Below, piece after piece: positions 51,946-61,391 of a stretch of DNA of 64,000 nt (position 1 is the stretch's first letter; each line of letters starts with the position of its first letter). Under the pieces are notes generated by a model, which saw nothing but the letters and a program-made list of their open reading frames with translations, ran no database searches and was not told the origin of the DNA. Source of the DNA: Thermocrinis minervae (GTDB taxonomy: Bacteria; Aquificota; Aquificia; Aquificales; Aquificaceae); the NCBI RefSeq assembly GCF_900142435.1, contig NZ_LT670846.1, forward strand, positions 62,001-126,000, written 5' to 3'. The translations under genes and the position numbers were made by a program.

Positions 51946-51969
51946 AGGTATAGAATATCTTATTTTTCT
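51946..51969. promoter_or_regulatory. 24-bp divergent promoter, copA/lepA
   Basis: Rightward TAGAAT (51951-51956) lies 13 nt before the lepA ATG. Leftward TATTCT (51957-51952) lies 6 nt before the copA ATG. The two hexamers overlap almost completely. Neither gene has a Shine-Dalgarno site in the gap. Confidence 0.5.
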
Positions 51970-53754
51970 ATGGACCTGAGCAAGATAAGGAACTTCTCCA
52001 TAATAGCTCACGTGGATCATGGTAAATCTACCCTCGCAGACCGCATACTTGAGTTTACAGGCATGGTCTCCAGAAGAGAGCTCAGAGAGCAAATGCTTGA
52101 TACGTTGGACATAGAAAGGGAAAGGGGTATAACCATAAAGCTCCAGGCCGTAAAGATAAAGTACAAAGACTACACTTTGCACCTAATAGACACGCCTGGG
52201 CACGTGGACTTCTCCTACGAAGTATCAAGGGCTTTGGCAGCATGCGAAGGAGCCCTGCTTTTGGTGGATGCCACTCAAGGCATACAGGCCCAGACGGTTG
52301 CCAACTTCTGGAAGGCTGTAGAGCAAGACCTAGTGATAATACCCGTCATAAACAAGATAGACCTACCTTCAGCCGATCCTGAAAGGGTAAAAAGGCAGAT
52401 AGAAGAGGTCTTGGGTATACCAGGAGATGAAGCCATACTAGCCTCTGCCAAGGAAGGTATAGGCATAGAAGAAATACTCAAGGCAATAATAGAACGCATA
52501 CCACCCCCTAAGGGAGATCCAAAGGCTCCTTTAAAAGCTCTCATCTTTGACTCTTACTACGACCCATACAGGGGGGCTGTTGCCTTCGTGAGGATAGTGG
52601 ACGGAGAAGTAAGACCTGGTATGAAGATAAGGCTCTTCTCTACAGGTAAAGAGTTTGAAGTGACCGAAGTAGGTGCGCAGATGCCTAAGATGACAAAGCT
52701 TGAAAAGCTCTCGGCGGGAGAAGTAGGGTACATAGCCGCATCCATAAAGGATGTAAGGGACATAAGGATAGGCGATACAATAACCGACGCTAAGAACCCA
52801 GCAAAGGAACCAGTACCTGGCTTCAGGCCCGTAAAGCCTATGGTGTTTGCCGGCATATACCCTTCCGAAGGGTACACCTACGAGGAGCTAAGGGATGCCC
52901 TGGAGAAGTATGCTATAAACGATGCCGCCATAGTGTACGAACCAGAGACGTCCCCAGCCCTCGGTCTTGGTTTTAGGGTGGGCTTTTTAGGCCTTCTACA
53001 CATGGAGATAGTACAGGAGAGGTTAGAAAGGGAGTACGGAGTAAGCATAGTAACCACAGCACCGAGTGTTGTATACCGAGTAAGATTAAAAAATGGTCAA
53101 GTTAAGGAGATCAAAAATCCTTCTGAACTTCCCGAAAACATGGGGCTCGTAGAAGCCATAGAAGAACCTTACGTCCTCGTAACCATAATAGTACCAAAGG
53201 ACTTTGTGGGAAACGTGATAAACCTATGCCAGGAAAAGAGGGGTATACAGAAAAGGTTCCTGTACCTTGATCCAAACACGGCCATGTTGGAGTATGAAAT
53301 GCCTCTAAGTGAGATTATCATGGACTTTCATGATAAGATAAAGGGCGTTTCAAAGGGTTATGCTTCCTATGATTACGAGTTTATAGGATACAGGGAGGAA
53401 GATCTCGTTAAACTTACTGTCTTCATAAACAACGAGCCAGTGGATGCACTGTCCTTCATAGTCCACAGGGATAAAGCCTACAGAAGGGCAAGGCAGATAG
53501 TGGAAAAGCTTAAAGAAGTAGTACCTAGGCAGCTCTTTGAGGTGAAGGTTCAGGCAGGAATAGGAAACAGGATAATAGCATCCGAAAGAATACCACCCCT
53601 AAGGGCAAACGTCACCGCCAAATGTTACGGTGGGGACGTAACCAGAAAGAAGAAGCTCCTTGAAAAGCAAAAAGAGGGTAAGAAGAGACTAAAGCAGTTT
53701 GGAAAGGTGGAGCTACCACAAGAAGCCTTCTTGACTGTCCTCAAAGTGGACTAA
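51970..53754 (+). CDS. lepA: Elongation factor 4 (LepA)
   Basis: A ribosome-bound GTPase of 594 residues. It has [20 protein letters not shown] with the G1 loop, [34 protein letters not shown], and the EF-4-specific C-terminal domain ([20 protein letters not shown]). ATG 51970 is the family start. It has no ribosome-binding site and would carry a leader of about 7 nt. Confidence 0.97.
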   Translation: MDLSKIRNFSIIAHVDHGKSTLADRILEFTGMVSRRELREQMLDTLDIERERGITIKLQAVKIKYKDYTLHLIDTPGHVDFSYEVSRALAACEGALLLVDATQGIQAQTVANFWKAVEQDLVIIPVINKIDLPSADPERVKRQIEEVLGIPGDEAILASAKEGIGIEEILKAIIERIPPPKGDPKAPLKALIFDSYYDPYRGAVAFVRIVDGEVRPGMKIRLFSTGKEFEVTEVGAQMPKMTKLEKLSAGEVGYIAASIKDVRDIRIGDTITDAKNPAKEPVPGFRPVKPMVFAGIYPSEGYTYEELRDALEKYAINDAAIVYEPETSPALGLGFRVGFLGLLHMEIVQERLEREYGVSIVTTAPSVVYRVRLKNGQVKEIKNPSELPENMGLVEAIEEPYVLVTIIVPKDFVGNVINLCQEKRGIQKRFLYLDPNTAMLEYEMPLSEIIMDFHDKIKGVSKGYASYDYEFIGYREEDLVKLTVFINNEPVDALSFIVHRDKAYRRARQIVEKLKEVVPRQLFEVKVQAGIGNRIIASERIPPLRANVTAKCYGGDVTRKKKLLEKQKEGKKRLKQFGKVELPQEAFLTVLKVD

Positions 53755-53878
53755 AATTTTATAAGGGGGAGTACAGTTGTGAGCAAGGTCTTTTTTACCC
53801 TTTAGGGTTGTCTACGAGCTTTGTCCTTCACATTTTCTTAAAAAAAATACTAAAATATAAAAAGTGGAGGGTTGGAGT

Positions 53879-54253
53879 ATGCAGGGTTTAGAAAAGTTAT
53901 ATACAGATGTTGATTGGTATATAGCGCAACACATCCTGTACGTAAAAAGATTGAGGACTGCCATTAGAAATGGTAAGCCTTTTGAGCATAAGGATTGTCA
54001 CAGTTGCGATTTTGGAAGAATGTTTGATACAGAAATAATACCCATAAAGAATAAACTCCCCTCAGAAATTAGAAACATAGTCGAAGAAATTGAAAGAATA
54101 CACTGTGAGTTTCATGAAGTGTCCATGCAGGTGGATACTACTAACTTAAAACCAGAAGATGAAACTATATTAAAGCAGCTAAATGAACTCTCTACGGAAC
54201 TTATCAAACTCCTTCAACTGCTACTGAGATTAAAACATACTATTAATCATTAA
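53879..54253 (+). CDS. Stand-alone CZB-domain zinc-binding protein, copy 1
   Basis: A 124-residue helical protein made of little more than a chemoreceptor zinc-binding (CZB) domain. An early His (AQHILYVKRLRTAI), KDCHSCDFGRMF with the Cys, and IHCEFHEVSMQVD with two His give the expected zinc ligands. CZB domains usually sit at the end of chemoreceptors or diguanylate cyclases and sense zinc or hypochlorite; here the domain is free. ATG 53879 follows GGAGGG. A -10-like TAAAAT lies at 53851-53856. Confidence 0.75.
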   Translation: MQGLEKLYTDVDWYIAQHILYVKRLRTAIRNGKPFEHKDCHSCDFGRMFDTEIIPIKNKLPSEIRNIVEEIERIHCEFHEVSMQVDTTNLKPEDETILKQLNELSTELIKLLQLLLRLKHTINH

Positions 54254-54328
54254 CAATACTCCCTAATTTCCGTAAAGGTCTTCTTTTTTTGAACCTTTCA
54301 TTAAATTTTCATATAGTGAGCCGTAATA

Positions 54329-54350
54329 TATATTAGAAGTATATTAGAAG
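54329..54350 (+). repeat. Two exact 11-bp tandem repeats upstream of the second CZB gene
   Basis: TATATTAGAAG occurs at 54329-54339 and 54340-54350, running straight into the ribosome-binding site GAAGGAGG. It could be a regulator site or a slippage-prone promoter spacer. Confidence 0.7.
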
Positions 54351-54364
54351 GAGGTAAGAACGCG

Positions 54365-54733
54365 ATGCATCGGCTTGAAAACTTGGTTGCGGATTTGGAC
54401 TTATACATATCCCAACATGCCATATACATAAACAATCTTGAACGTGCCATCGAGGAAGGTAAACCCTTTGAACGCAAGGACTGCCACAGTTGCAGCTTTG
54501 GAAAAAAGTGGGACACAGAAATAGTACCAGCAAAACAAAACTATAATGAAGAAATAAAAGCTTTACTCGACGAGATAGAAAAAGTTCACTGCAAGTTTCA
54601 TGAATTATCCATGCAGGTGGATCCCACTAACCCAAAACCAGAAGATGAGAGAATTATAGATGAGATGAAGGATCTGTCTGCACAACTCATACAACTACTC
54701 CTAAAATTAAAAAGGCTAGTCAAAAAAGATTAG
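54365..54733 (+). CDS. Stand-alone CZB-domain zinc-binding protein, copy 2
   Basis: A 122-residue paralogue of the preceding gene, sharing long identical stretches such as GKPFE-KDCHSC-FG, DTEI and FHE-SMQVD. All candidate zinc ligands are kept: His in SQHAIYINNLERAI, Cys in CHSCSFGKKW, and two His in VHCKFHELSM. The pair arose by tandem duplication. It has its own ribosome-binding site and so may be transcribed separately. Confidence 0.75.
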   Translation: MHRLENLVADLDLYISQHAIYINNLERAIEEGKPFERKDCHSCSFGKKWDTEIVPAKQNYNEEIKALLDEIEKVHCKFHELSMQVDPTNPKPEDERIIDEMKDLSAQLIQLLLKLKRLVKKD

Positions 54734-54734
54734 T

Positions 54735-57547
54735 TCAGAAGTAGTATCTTAAAGCTGCCTTAGTCATATAAGCTCTGTAATCGGCGTTGAGGTCTCCACG
54801 AAAGCTAAGCTCAAGTTCTGCCCCCTTCCTCAACTCAAACCTCACACCTATATCTCCAATCAACGTAGTCTTCCCTATTTTCTTACTAAGCCTATACTCA
54901 GGAGAATCTTGCATATAGCTGATCGCTGACAGCCTATTACCACCAAAAGCCTGCTCAAGCCTTACATGCCCATAAAGTATAGTCTTGGTGTTGCCCATCT
55001 TAGAAGTAGTAGCTCCATACAGTCCAACAAGACCCTTTACAAACCCTACACTGTCTGTCTTGTAGTAACGGTTCCACGCAGGATTTGCAGGAACCTCAGT
55101 ATGAAAGTCATCAGAGGTGTAATAGGTGTAAGCAAGCCCAATCTCAGGAGCTATTGTGTACTTCTCTTTGTTAAATACATATCCCCCTGCTAGCTCTGTG
55201 TCAAATCCCCAACTCTTATAGTTCGCATGCTCATAAAGTTCATAATAAAGCCCTGTAAATCCCCTATAATCATGATTTGCTCTGTGGGCAATGGCTGTAA
55301 ACCTTGCATACCACGGCTTAGGAGTATATGACAGAGCAAGACCTCCAAAGTATATGCTTTGGTACTCTTTCTGTGGTCCATTAACCTTAAAGTAAAGGTC
55401 TGCCTTGCTGTATCCTGCAAACACACCAGCAGCAAGCTTTTCAGTGATCTTCCCACCTACACCAAGAGCTAAACCATAAGCATAAGCATCAAAACCTAGG
55501 TCATCAGCATCTAACTTAGTATAGAGTGGTAAAACAAAAACATTCCTATCACAAGTCGTCCTAAGAGGGTCTTTAGAAGACTGGCTCACATCTTCTCTTG
55601 GCATACAGAAAGGCAAACCACCAGGTGTGTAACCTAAAATAGTCTTGCCAAAAACTTGAGAAATGATAGAAGATCCTACATATCCTACTGTTGTGGCAAA
55701 ACTTGGTGATACCATTGGTGTTGTATTAGTAGTATTTGTTGGAACAGGTTCATAGGTAAATATGACAGCAGCGTGTTCTCCGTTATCGGGACCAACCCAT
55801 TTTACCACTATTTCGGGGTTTGTCCATGTTTTTTTAAGTCCGCCAAACTGACCTAATACAGTCCCACCATCGTTATGAATTAGGTAGTAGGGTGTATTAA
55901 ATTTAAGATTCCTTGAGTCTTTATATACTACAAGTGTAGCGTTGTTAAGGTCAAGAGTTGAATTAGGACCTACATATATGGGTCTCTTGTCCAAGTTGGT
56001 ATTAGAGTCTGGTGAAGGGTCTATTCCAGGAGATCCAAAGACTAGAGAAAAGTCTCCTTGAAGTTTAACACTTGAGTTTTCAATCTTAAGGGTTCTTACA
56101 CTACCCAAATTTTGAACAGATAGCTCAAAGTAGATAGGTTCAGGATTGCTAATGGTTACGTTCTTAGAATCCTTCACATAAATACCGTATATGTCATTAG
56201 CCGTTGTAGCAGTTATATTTAAGGATGTCTTACCTGTATTGTTTAGAGTTGAGCCGTTTGCATTTTCAAGCAGGAAGGCACCCACACTATTTACTGTTGA
56301 ACCTTTATCACCAGTAACTTTTATGGATACGTTTCCTTGGTTGTTTATAGTTTGTGCATATCCACCCAAGGAAAACACAGCACCAACTATATCTGATATC
56401 CCTACCTGAGCATTATTACCTGTAGCGCTACCAGCTGAAGCATCAATGTTTATGTTTCCAGAGTTTGTATAATTTCCTAAAGTGGCTGTTTTAGTGCCTA
56501 AAGCAGAGTTAACATATACTTCAGTGTAAGTACCGTACAAACCCTGTATGGATACTTTAGAGTTGTCAGCACTTGCATTACCAGCAGATGCAGTAACGTT
56601 TATACTACCAGAGTTAGTAAAGTCTCCCAGATTGCCAGTTGCATTACCGGAATATGAAATAGTATTAATACCTTATATAGACACCGCGGATATCCTTATC
56701 ACCTACAGACCTATTCCCACCACCAATACTTACAGTAGAACCTATTCCGGTTGCATTTCCTGCAGATACTTGGACTGATATAGTACCAGAGTTTGTGAAT
56801 TTCCCTATACTGGTAGTGGCATTATTACCAGGACCAGTAGACCGAGCATTGCCATAAACATCAACACTTCGAATACGCTTAAGGTTAACAGATGAGTTGC
56901 TACCACTTGCATCTCCAGCAGATACAGTAATAGATATATTCCCAGAGTTAGTAATATCTCCTATTGTAGTTTTTGCATCTCCTGAATCTGAGCTAGCATA
57001 AATGGCAATCAGCAGATATTTTAGTTAAAATCTGCCCTGTTGTATCGTTTGTAAAAGTTCCAAAATTATATATTACATTACCTGATGTAACGCCTGGTAT
57101 AGTAGCTGAGTCTTTATAAATAGAAAAAGCTAATATACTGTTTATATTTGCACTCAAGTTATTACCTATCGCATCTCCTGCTGTTGCATCAGCTTCAATT
57201 ACACCACTATTTATAGATGATTGAAAAATTAAGTGATTATATAGAGCAAAACCTGCCATATACTGAATAAACGTATTTAAATTCACAGCATTTCCCACCT
57301 GACCTATAGCACGAAGCACACCTGTAGATGTATTTGTAAAATTATCATAATCACTATTACTAAAAGTAGCATTAGGATCACCATATACAAATTGAACCTG
57401 CTGATCATCTCCTTTAATCTGCTGGCTTTGTTTTGTAGTTGAATTTGTATAATCAGCAGCATAAGCAGGTACGATTGAAGAAAGCACAGAAACACCCAGT
57501 AAAGGCACAAGAGCCATAGACCTCTTAGCCAACTTCCTCTTCTTCAT
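54735..57547 (-). pseudogene. Autotransporter with signal peptide and beta-barrel, interrupted by two frameshifts
   Basis: The parts form one gene of about 936 codons. The 5' part (57547-56993) starts with a basic Sec signal peptide ending VPAYA. The middle (about 57000-56680) continues in the next frame. The 3' part (from about 56670) carries the rest of the passenger and a C-terminal beta-barrel (about 280 residues) ending in YYF, typical of type V secretion. Removing one T near 57012 (GATTGCC) and one A near 56680 (ATATAAGG) restores a single frame through matching passenger repeats. It may be a decayed gene, an on/off variant or carry sequence errors. Confidence 0.75.
56410..56985 (-). 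repeat. Passenger-domain repeats of the autotransporter
   Basis: Four modules about 150 bp apart share the protein pattern G-(D/K/N)-(F/I/Y)-TNSG-x-I-x-(I/V)-x-(V/A)-SAG-x-A-(S/T). Examples are GDITNSGNISITVSAGDASG and GNYTNSGNINIDASAGSATG. They run across both frameshifts, showing that all frames belong to one gene. Confidence 0.75.
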
Positions 57548-57585
57548 GATACCCACTTAAAGCTATATATTTTTTATTTTTTATT

Positions 57586-58041
57586 TTATGTCCTTTGAAG
57601 ATCCTTTAGCTCTCTTGCGGCTGCATAGAGGATGGCTTGACATACTACCTCATCCTTTACCTTTGCCGTTCCCTTCATCTTGGATAGGGTTTTCTTTAAG
57701 GATATGACCTCAAGCTCCATGTAAAGCTGGTCTCCTGGGTACACGGGTTTTTTAAACCTTGCCTCATCTATGCCAGCAAAAACTACCGCGTATTTTCCAA
57801 TCTCTAGGTTTAGGGATTTAATCATCAGGATACCACCTACCTGGGCCATAGCCTCCAGGATGTAAACACCCGGCATGAGAGGAAACCCAGGGAAGTGACC
57901 TTGGAAAACAGGTTCGTTCATGGACACGTTCTTTATACCTACAATCCTTTTGCCGAGTTCAAGCTCTAGAACGCCGTCCACTAGAAGTATGGGATACCTG
58001 TGAGGAAGTATCTCCATTATCTCTTTTATGCCTAGCACCAT
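57586..58041 (-). CDS. fabZ: 3-hydroxyacyl-ACP dehydratase FabZ
   Basis: FabZ dehydrates 3-hydroxyacyl-ACP in fatty-acid synthesis. The 151-residue hot-dog protein has [17 protein letters not shown], the catalytic His in [20 protein letters not shown], and the later [20 protein letters not shown]. It lies 8 nt after hypC and is not next to fabI, which is 24 kb away. Confidence 0.97.
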   Translation of the reverse strand: MVLGIKEIMEILPHRYPILLVDGVLELELGKRIVGIKNVSMNEPVFQGHFPGFPLMPGVYILEAMAQVGGILMIKSLNLEIGKYAVVFAGIDEARFKKPVYPGDQLYMELEVISLKKTLSKMKGTAKVKDEVVCQAILYAAARELKDLQRT

Positions 58042-58049
58042 CCAGTGTA

Positions 58050-58277
58050 TTATAACTCTTCCTGGATAAGGTCTTCAAAGAGTTGTAAACTTTCTTGAGC
58101 CTCTTGTGGTGTGAGTTTACCTATAGCAAAACCTACGTGTACTAATACATAATCACCAACGTTTACATCTTCTTGCATGAGTTCTAAAGAAACTATCCTT
58201 TTAGCTCCGAAGACTTCCACCAGGGCTGTAGCGTTATCATAGATTTCTACAACACGTGAAGGTATTGCAAGACACAT
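58050..58277 (-). CDS. hypC: Hydrogenase maturation chaperone HypC
   Basis: HypC carries the Fe(CN)2CO group to the NiFe-hydrogenase large subunit. The 75-residue protein starts [12 protein letters not shown], with the obligatory Cys as residue 2. An OB-like barrel follows ([17 protein letters not shown]). ATG 58277 is fixed by that Cys; the longer frame upstream overlaps the divergent CDF gene. No other hyp gene is in the window. The -10 TATATT ends 7 nt before the ATG, so it is predicted leaderless. Confidence 0.94.
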   Translation of the reverse strand: MCLAIPSRVVEIYDNATALVEVFGAKRIVSLELMQEDVNVGDYVLVHVGFAIGKLTPQEAQESLQLFEDLIQEEL

Positions 58278-58307
58278 GCCTAACAATATAATTCTAACAT
58301 TATCAAG
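58278..58307. promoter_or_regulatory. 30-bp divergent promoter, hypC/CDF transporter
   Basis: Rightward TATAAT (58287-58292) would start transcripts about 9 nt before ATG 58308. Leftward TATATT (58290-58285) overlaps it and gives a leaderless hypC mRNA. Confidence 0.55.
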
Positions 58308-59168
58308 ATGCAAGTAGAAAAGTCTTTAAAGCTCTCCCTTCTGGTAGTGTTAGGGTTTGCCTTTGTTGAACTCGTAAGCGGTTTGTATACTAACAGCCTA
58401 GCTCTTATATCCGACGCCGGACACATGTTTACAGACAGCTTTTCCATACTTGTAGTCCTTTTTTCCTCCTTGCTTGCCAAGAGTGAAGCCAACACTAGAA
58501 GACCCTTTGGCTTTAAAAGGCTGGAGGTCCTTGTAACACTCTTCAACAGCCTCATGCTCTTGTTTCTCGTTGGTTTTTTAGTATACGAAGGGGTCTTACG
58601 TATGATAACACCTCAACCCATAAAAGCAGAGGAGACCCTTGCGGTAGCTACACTTGGCCTATTGGTAAACCTACTTGTAGGCTACCTTCTCCATGAACAT
58701 TCCAAAAGCAGTGCAAGCATTAAGTCTGCCTTTTTGCATGTAGTGTTCGATGCCATAGGTTCCCTTTCGGCCATAATTTCAAGTTTGTTGGTACTCTTCT
58801 TTTCCCTGCAAGTGGCCGATGCCGTGGTGGGTTTTGTACTCTCTCTCCTCATACTGCCTCAGGTTTACACTATCGTAGCTGAATCTTTGAGGATTCTGAT
58901 GCACTTCTCGCCAAAGGATGTACCAAGCCAGAAGCTTATACAGGATATATTGAAGATAGACGGAGTTATAGATATTCATAGCTTCCATCTTTGGTCCATT
59001 AAACCTCAAGAACACGTTCTTACAGTACACTTGGTCTTGGAAGACATCTCCAAAGCCTACGACGCGGTAAAGAATGTTAGAAAGCTCCTGGAAGGCTATG
59101 GCATAAAGGAGCTAACCGTGCAGGTGGAACCAGCTGGTAAGGAATGTCCATCCAAACAGGAGGTTTAA
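58308..59168 (+). CDS. Cation diffusion facilitator, CzcD/ZitB-like
   Basis: A 286-residue metal/proton antiporter exporting zinc or related ions. It has six membrane helices. The transport sites are in SLALISDAGHMFTDSF (HxxxD) and HVVFDAIGSL. The cytoplasmic ferredoxin-like domain ends near LTVQVEPAG. The His-rich loop of some CDF proteins is absent. The nearby copA and CZB proteins suggest a local interest in metals, but they are not co-transcribed. Confidence 0.92.
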   Translation: MQVEKSLKLSLLVVLGFAFVELVSGLYTNSLALISDAGHMFTDSFSILVVLFSSLLAKSEANTRRPFGFKRLEVLVTLFNSLMLLFLVGFLVYEGVLRMITPQPIKAEETLAVATLGLLVNLLVGYLLHEHSKSSASIKSAFLHVVFDAIGSLSAIISSLLVLFFSLQVADAVVGFVLSLLILPQVYTIVAESLRILMHFSPKDVPSQKLIQDILKIDGVIDIHSFHLWSIKPQEHVLTVHLVLEDISKAYDAVKNVRKLLEGYGIKELTVQVEPAGKECPSKQEV

Positions 59169-59172
59169 CAAC

Positions 59173-59652
59173 CTGCTCTGCTACATAGCCTTTGGAAGCA
59201 ACGTAGGCGACAGGATTTCCTACATACTCAAAGCCTTGAACCTCCTTACAGAGGTAGGAAACATCAAGAAAGTATCTACCCTGTATGAGAGCCCACCCTG
59301 GGGCTACGAAAAGCAGGATCCCTTTATAAACGGTGTGATAGAATTTGAAACAAGCCTAAAGCCTATAGACCTTCTTCACTTTTTGAAAAAAGTGGAGAAA
59401 AGGACAGGAAGGATAGAAAGGTTCAGATGGGGACCCAGAGAGATAGACCTAGACATACTTTTGTACGAGGACTATGTGATAATGCTTTCCTTTCTTAGGA
59501 TACCCCACATGTACCTCACAGAAAGAGATTTCTTTCTGGTTCCCTTGTTAGAGATAAACCCAGACCTTGTTCACCCTATAAGCAAGAGGCCACTCAAGCA
59601 TTACCTTGAAGGGTTAAACATAAACCTAAGACCGTATGCATGCATCACATAA
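59173..59652 (+). CDS. folK: HPPK, 6-hydroxymethyl-dihydropterin pyrophosphokinase; probable CTG start
   Basis: FolK activates the pterin for folate synthesis. The frame encodes YIAFGSNVGDR near the N-terminus, STLYESPPWGYEKQDPFING and RFRWGPREIDLDILLYED with the two Mg-binding Asp. The first in-frame ATG/GTG/TTG (TTG 59236) would cut off the essential GSN motif. AGGAGG just before the CDF stop lies 9 nt upstream of CTG 59173, which gives a 159-residue protein of normal length. It overlaps nothing and leads into the pel genes. Confidence 0.85.
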   Translation: MLCYIAFGSNVGDRISYILKALNLLTEVGNIKKVSTLYESPPWGYEKQDPFINGVIEFETSLKPIDLLHFLKKVEKRTGRIERFRWGPREIDLDILLYEDYVIMLSFLRIPHMYLTERDFFLVPLLEINPDLVHPISKRPLKHYLEGLNINLRPYACIT

Positions 59653-59678
59653 ACATCACACAGAGGGTTTAAAGAAGT

Positions 59679-59687
59679 TGTTATAAT
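59679..59687 (+). promoter_or_regulatory. Extended -10 promoter before pelC
   Basis: TGTTATAAT (TATAAT at 59682-59687) stands 19 nt before ATG 59707. A start point near 59695 would leave a leader of about a dozen bases with part of GGGAGG. No good -35. Confidence 0.5.
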
Positions 59688-59706
59688 TGTCAATGGGAGG
59701 TAGAGT

Positions 59707-60189
59707 ATGAAGGTTAGGTTCGTAATGTTACTTTTTTTAGTACTCCTAACATCCTGTGCTACAGTCATAAACAGAGAAGCTAGTATAAGTTTACCAAAGG
59801 ATAAAACTTATTACCTTCTTCCTTTTGTTAACTATACAGAAAGTCCAAAGGCTGGGATGAAGGTTCAAAGTATAGTAGCAGGAGTTCTTCAGAGTAAGGG
59901 TTATAAGGTAGTCCTCGTACCTACGGAAGAAGAACTAACGGATGAAAAAAAACTGGAAGAGCTTTATACCAAGACAAAAGGCAAAAAGGGCATAGCGGTA
60001 CTGGGTACTGTTAACGAATGGAGGTACAAAACAGGAATAGACGGCGAGCCAGCCGTTAGCATAACCCTGAGGTTCGTAGACATGGAAACCGACAAACCCA
60101 TTAACTCTATGGTACTTTCCAGGTCAGGCTGGTCCTATGAATCTTTAGGCGTAGTAACGCAGAGGATCTTAAACAAAGCCATAGAATGA
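59707..60189 (+). CDS. pelC: PelC-like outer-membrane lipoprotein
   Basis: A 160-residue lipoprotein with a signal peptide and lipobox LLTSC (Cys17). The body has YYLLPFVNYTESPKAGMKVQ and GIAVLGTVNEWRYKTG, the pattern of PelC. PelC forms a periplasmic ring under the outer-membrane exporter of Pel polysaccharide. pelD starts within its stop (ATGA), and the rest of the order, D-E-F-G, confirms the name. Confidence 0.85.
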   Translation: MKVRFVMLLFLVLLTSCATVINREASISLPKDKTYYLLPFVNYTESPKAGMKVQSIVAGVLQSKGYKVVLVPTEEELTDEKKLEELYTKTKGKKGIAVLGTVNEWRYKTGIDGEPAVSITLRFVDMETDKPINSMVLSRSGWSYESLGVVTQRILNKAIE

Positions 60190-61391
60190 TAAAACATATT
60201 CTGAACTTTATAGATTCTGCCGTTTTCTACTCCGCTGTCCTTTTCTTACTTTACACTACCTTTAAACAGGATTTTGTTAACATAAAACCAAACCTCTATC
60301 TCCTTTTTTATACTTTTCTGATCCTTTATAAGGGTTTACCTTCAGCAGTATCTGGAGTTGTGGTATACAGTTTTTTCTACTATTACATTTTTGGTAATCT
60401 ACCTTTAACATCTTTGCTATACGAATACCTTACCTTTGGCTTAGTCTCCGTGTTCTTTCACTTTCTTTTTTCAAACAGACTAAATTACCAAAAAGAAAGG
60501 GCAGACTTACTGGCGGATAAACTCAACGAAGTACTCAGAGAGTTTTACATATTAAAAGTATCTTACGAACAGGTAGCTAAAAAGTACGTTCTTCATATGC
60601 CTCTTAGGGATATCTTGCAGAGTATAAGCAAGGATATTTTGAACAGTAGTACTGTAAATAGGAGAGATTACCTGTTTGACAGGTTAAGGGATATACTTTT
60701 TGATGAATTTTCTGTCAAATCCTTTGCCATATATGATGCAGAACAGAATTTGCTTTTTAAGACAGAAAAGTATGAAGAAATAGACGATGTACTGCTTAAC
60801 GAAGTCTTCAATAGACTAAAAACCGTCCCGAGTATAGTAAAAGCCGCGGATGTTAAAGTGGAAAAGGAGGGTTTTTTGGCTGCTATTCCAGTAATAAGAG
60901 ATAAGGATTTAGAGATGGTGCTTGTAATACAAAGGATGGATTTTAAGGCTTATAATCTGGAAAACTTACAGCTGATAGCCATTGTTCTTTCATACATATA
61001 CCATATGTTCATAGAGGATAAATATGTTTACTTTACGGAGTGTACTCCGGACTTCAACGGAAGTATAAAGGCTGCTATGGAACTCATGAAAAGTTTAGGC
61101 ATTAAAAGCTATCTCGTGTACATAGAAAACAAGGGTTTAACCAAGGAAGTTTTTGAGGATATCTACGAGTACATATCAAGAAGAACCAGAACATTAGACA
61201 AAATCTGTATAGACAAAGATAAAATCATGGTGCTACTCTTCTTAACTGAGCTTGCTGGTACTGAAAGATACATCGAGAAGATACGGTCGGACATAGAAAA
61301 AAACTTTGTTCCTCAAGTCTTGGAACACCTGTCTTTTAAGATTGTACCTTTGACGTTTGTTGAAGAAAAAAGCTATGCAGTATCAGGATAA
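60186..61391 (+). CDS. pelD: PelD-like c-di-GMP receptor, inner membrane
   Basis: A 401-residue protein with about four N-terminal membrane helices, a coiled coil and a GAF domain (about 160-275). A degenerate GGDEF domain completes it. The GGDEF active site is lost (CIDKDKIMVLL in its place), but an RxxD pair survives just before it (RTLD in RRTRTLDKI), matching the inhibitory-site residues that let PelD bind c-di-GMP. This would switch on polymer synthesis when c-di-GMP is high. The GAF/GGDEF call is from pattern, not alignment. Confidence 0.8.
   Translation: MIKHILNFIDSAVFYSAVLFLLYTTFKQDFVNIKPNLYLLFYTFLILYKGLPSAVSGVVVYSFFYYYIFGNLPLTSLLYEYLTFGLVSVFFHFLFSNRLNYQKERADLLADKLNEVLREFYILKVSYEQVAKKYVLHMPLRDILQSISKDILNSSTVNRRDYLFDRLRDILFDEFSVKSFAIYDAEQNLLFKTEKYEEIDDVLLNEVFNRLKTVPSIVKAADVKVEKEGFLAAIPVIRDKDLEMVLVIQRMDFKAYNLENLQLIAIVLSYIYHMFIEDKYVYFTECTPDFNGSIKAAMELMKSLGIKSYLVYIENKGLTKEVFEDIYEYISRRTRTLDKICIDKDKIMVLLFLTELAGTERYIEKIRSDIEKNFVPQVLEHLSFKIVPLTFVEEKSYAVSG

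Noticed and set aside
51643-51969. Long 5' extension of lepA
   Set aside because: It is antisense to copA; EF-4 starts [18 protein letters not shown] at 51970.
51946-52182. Long 5' extension of copA
   Set aside because: It is antisense to lepA; the heavy-metal-binding domain begins right after ATG 51945.
56410-56985. CRISPR-like or minisatellite array
   Set aside because: The periodicity is at the protein level (TNSG/SAG modules of a beta-helix passenger) and the DNA repeats are imperfect and about 150 bp apart.
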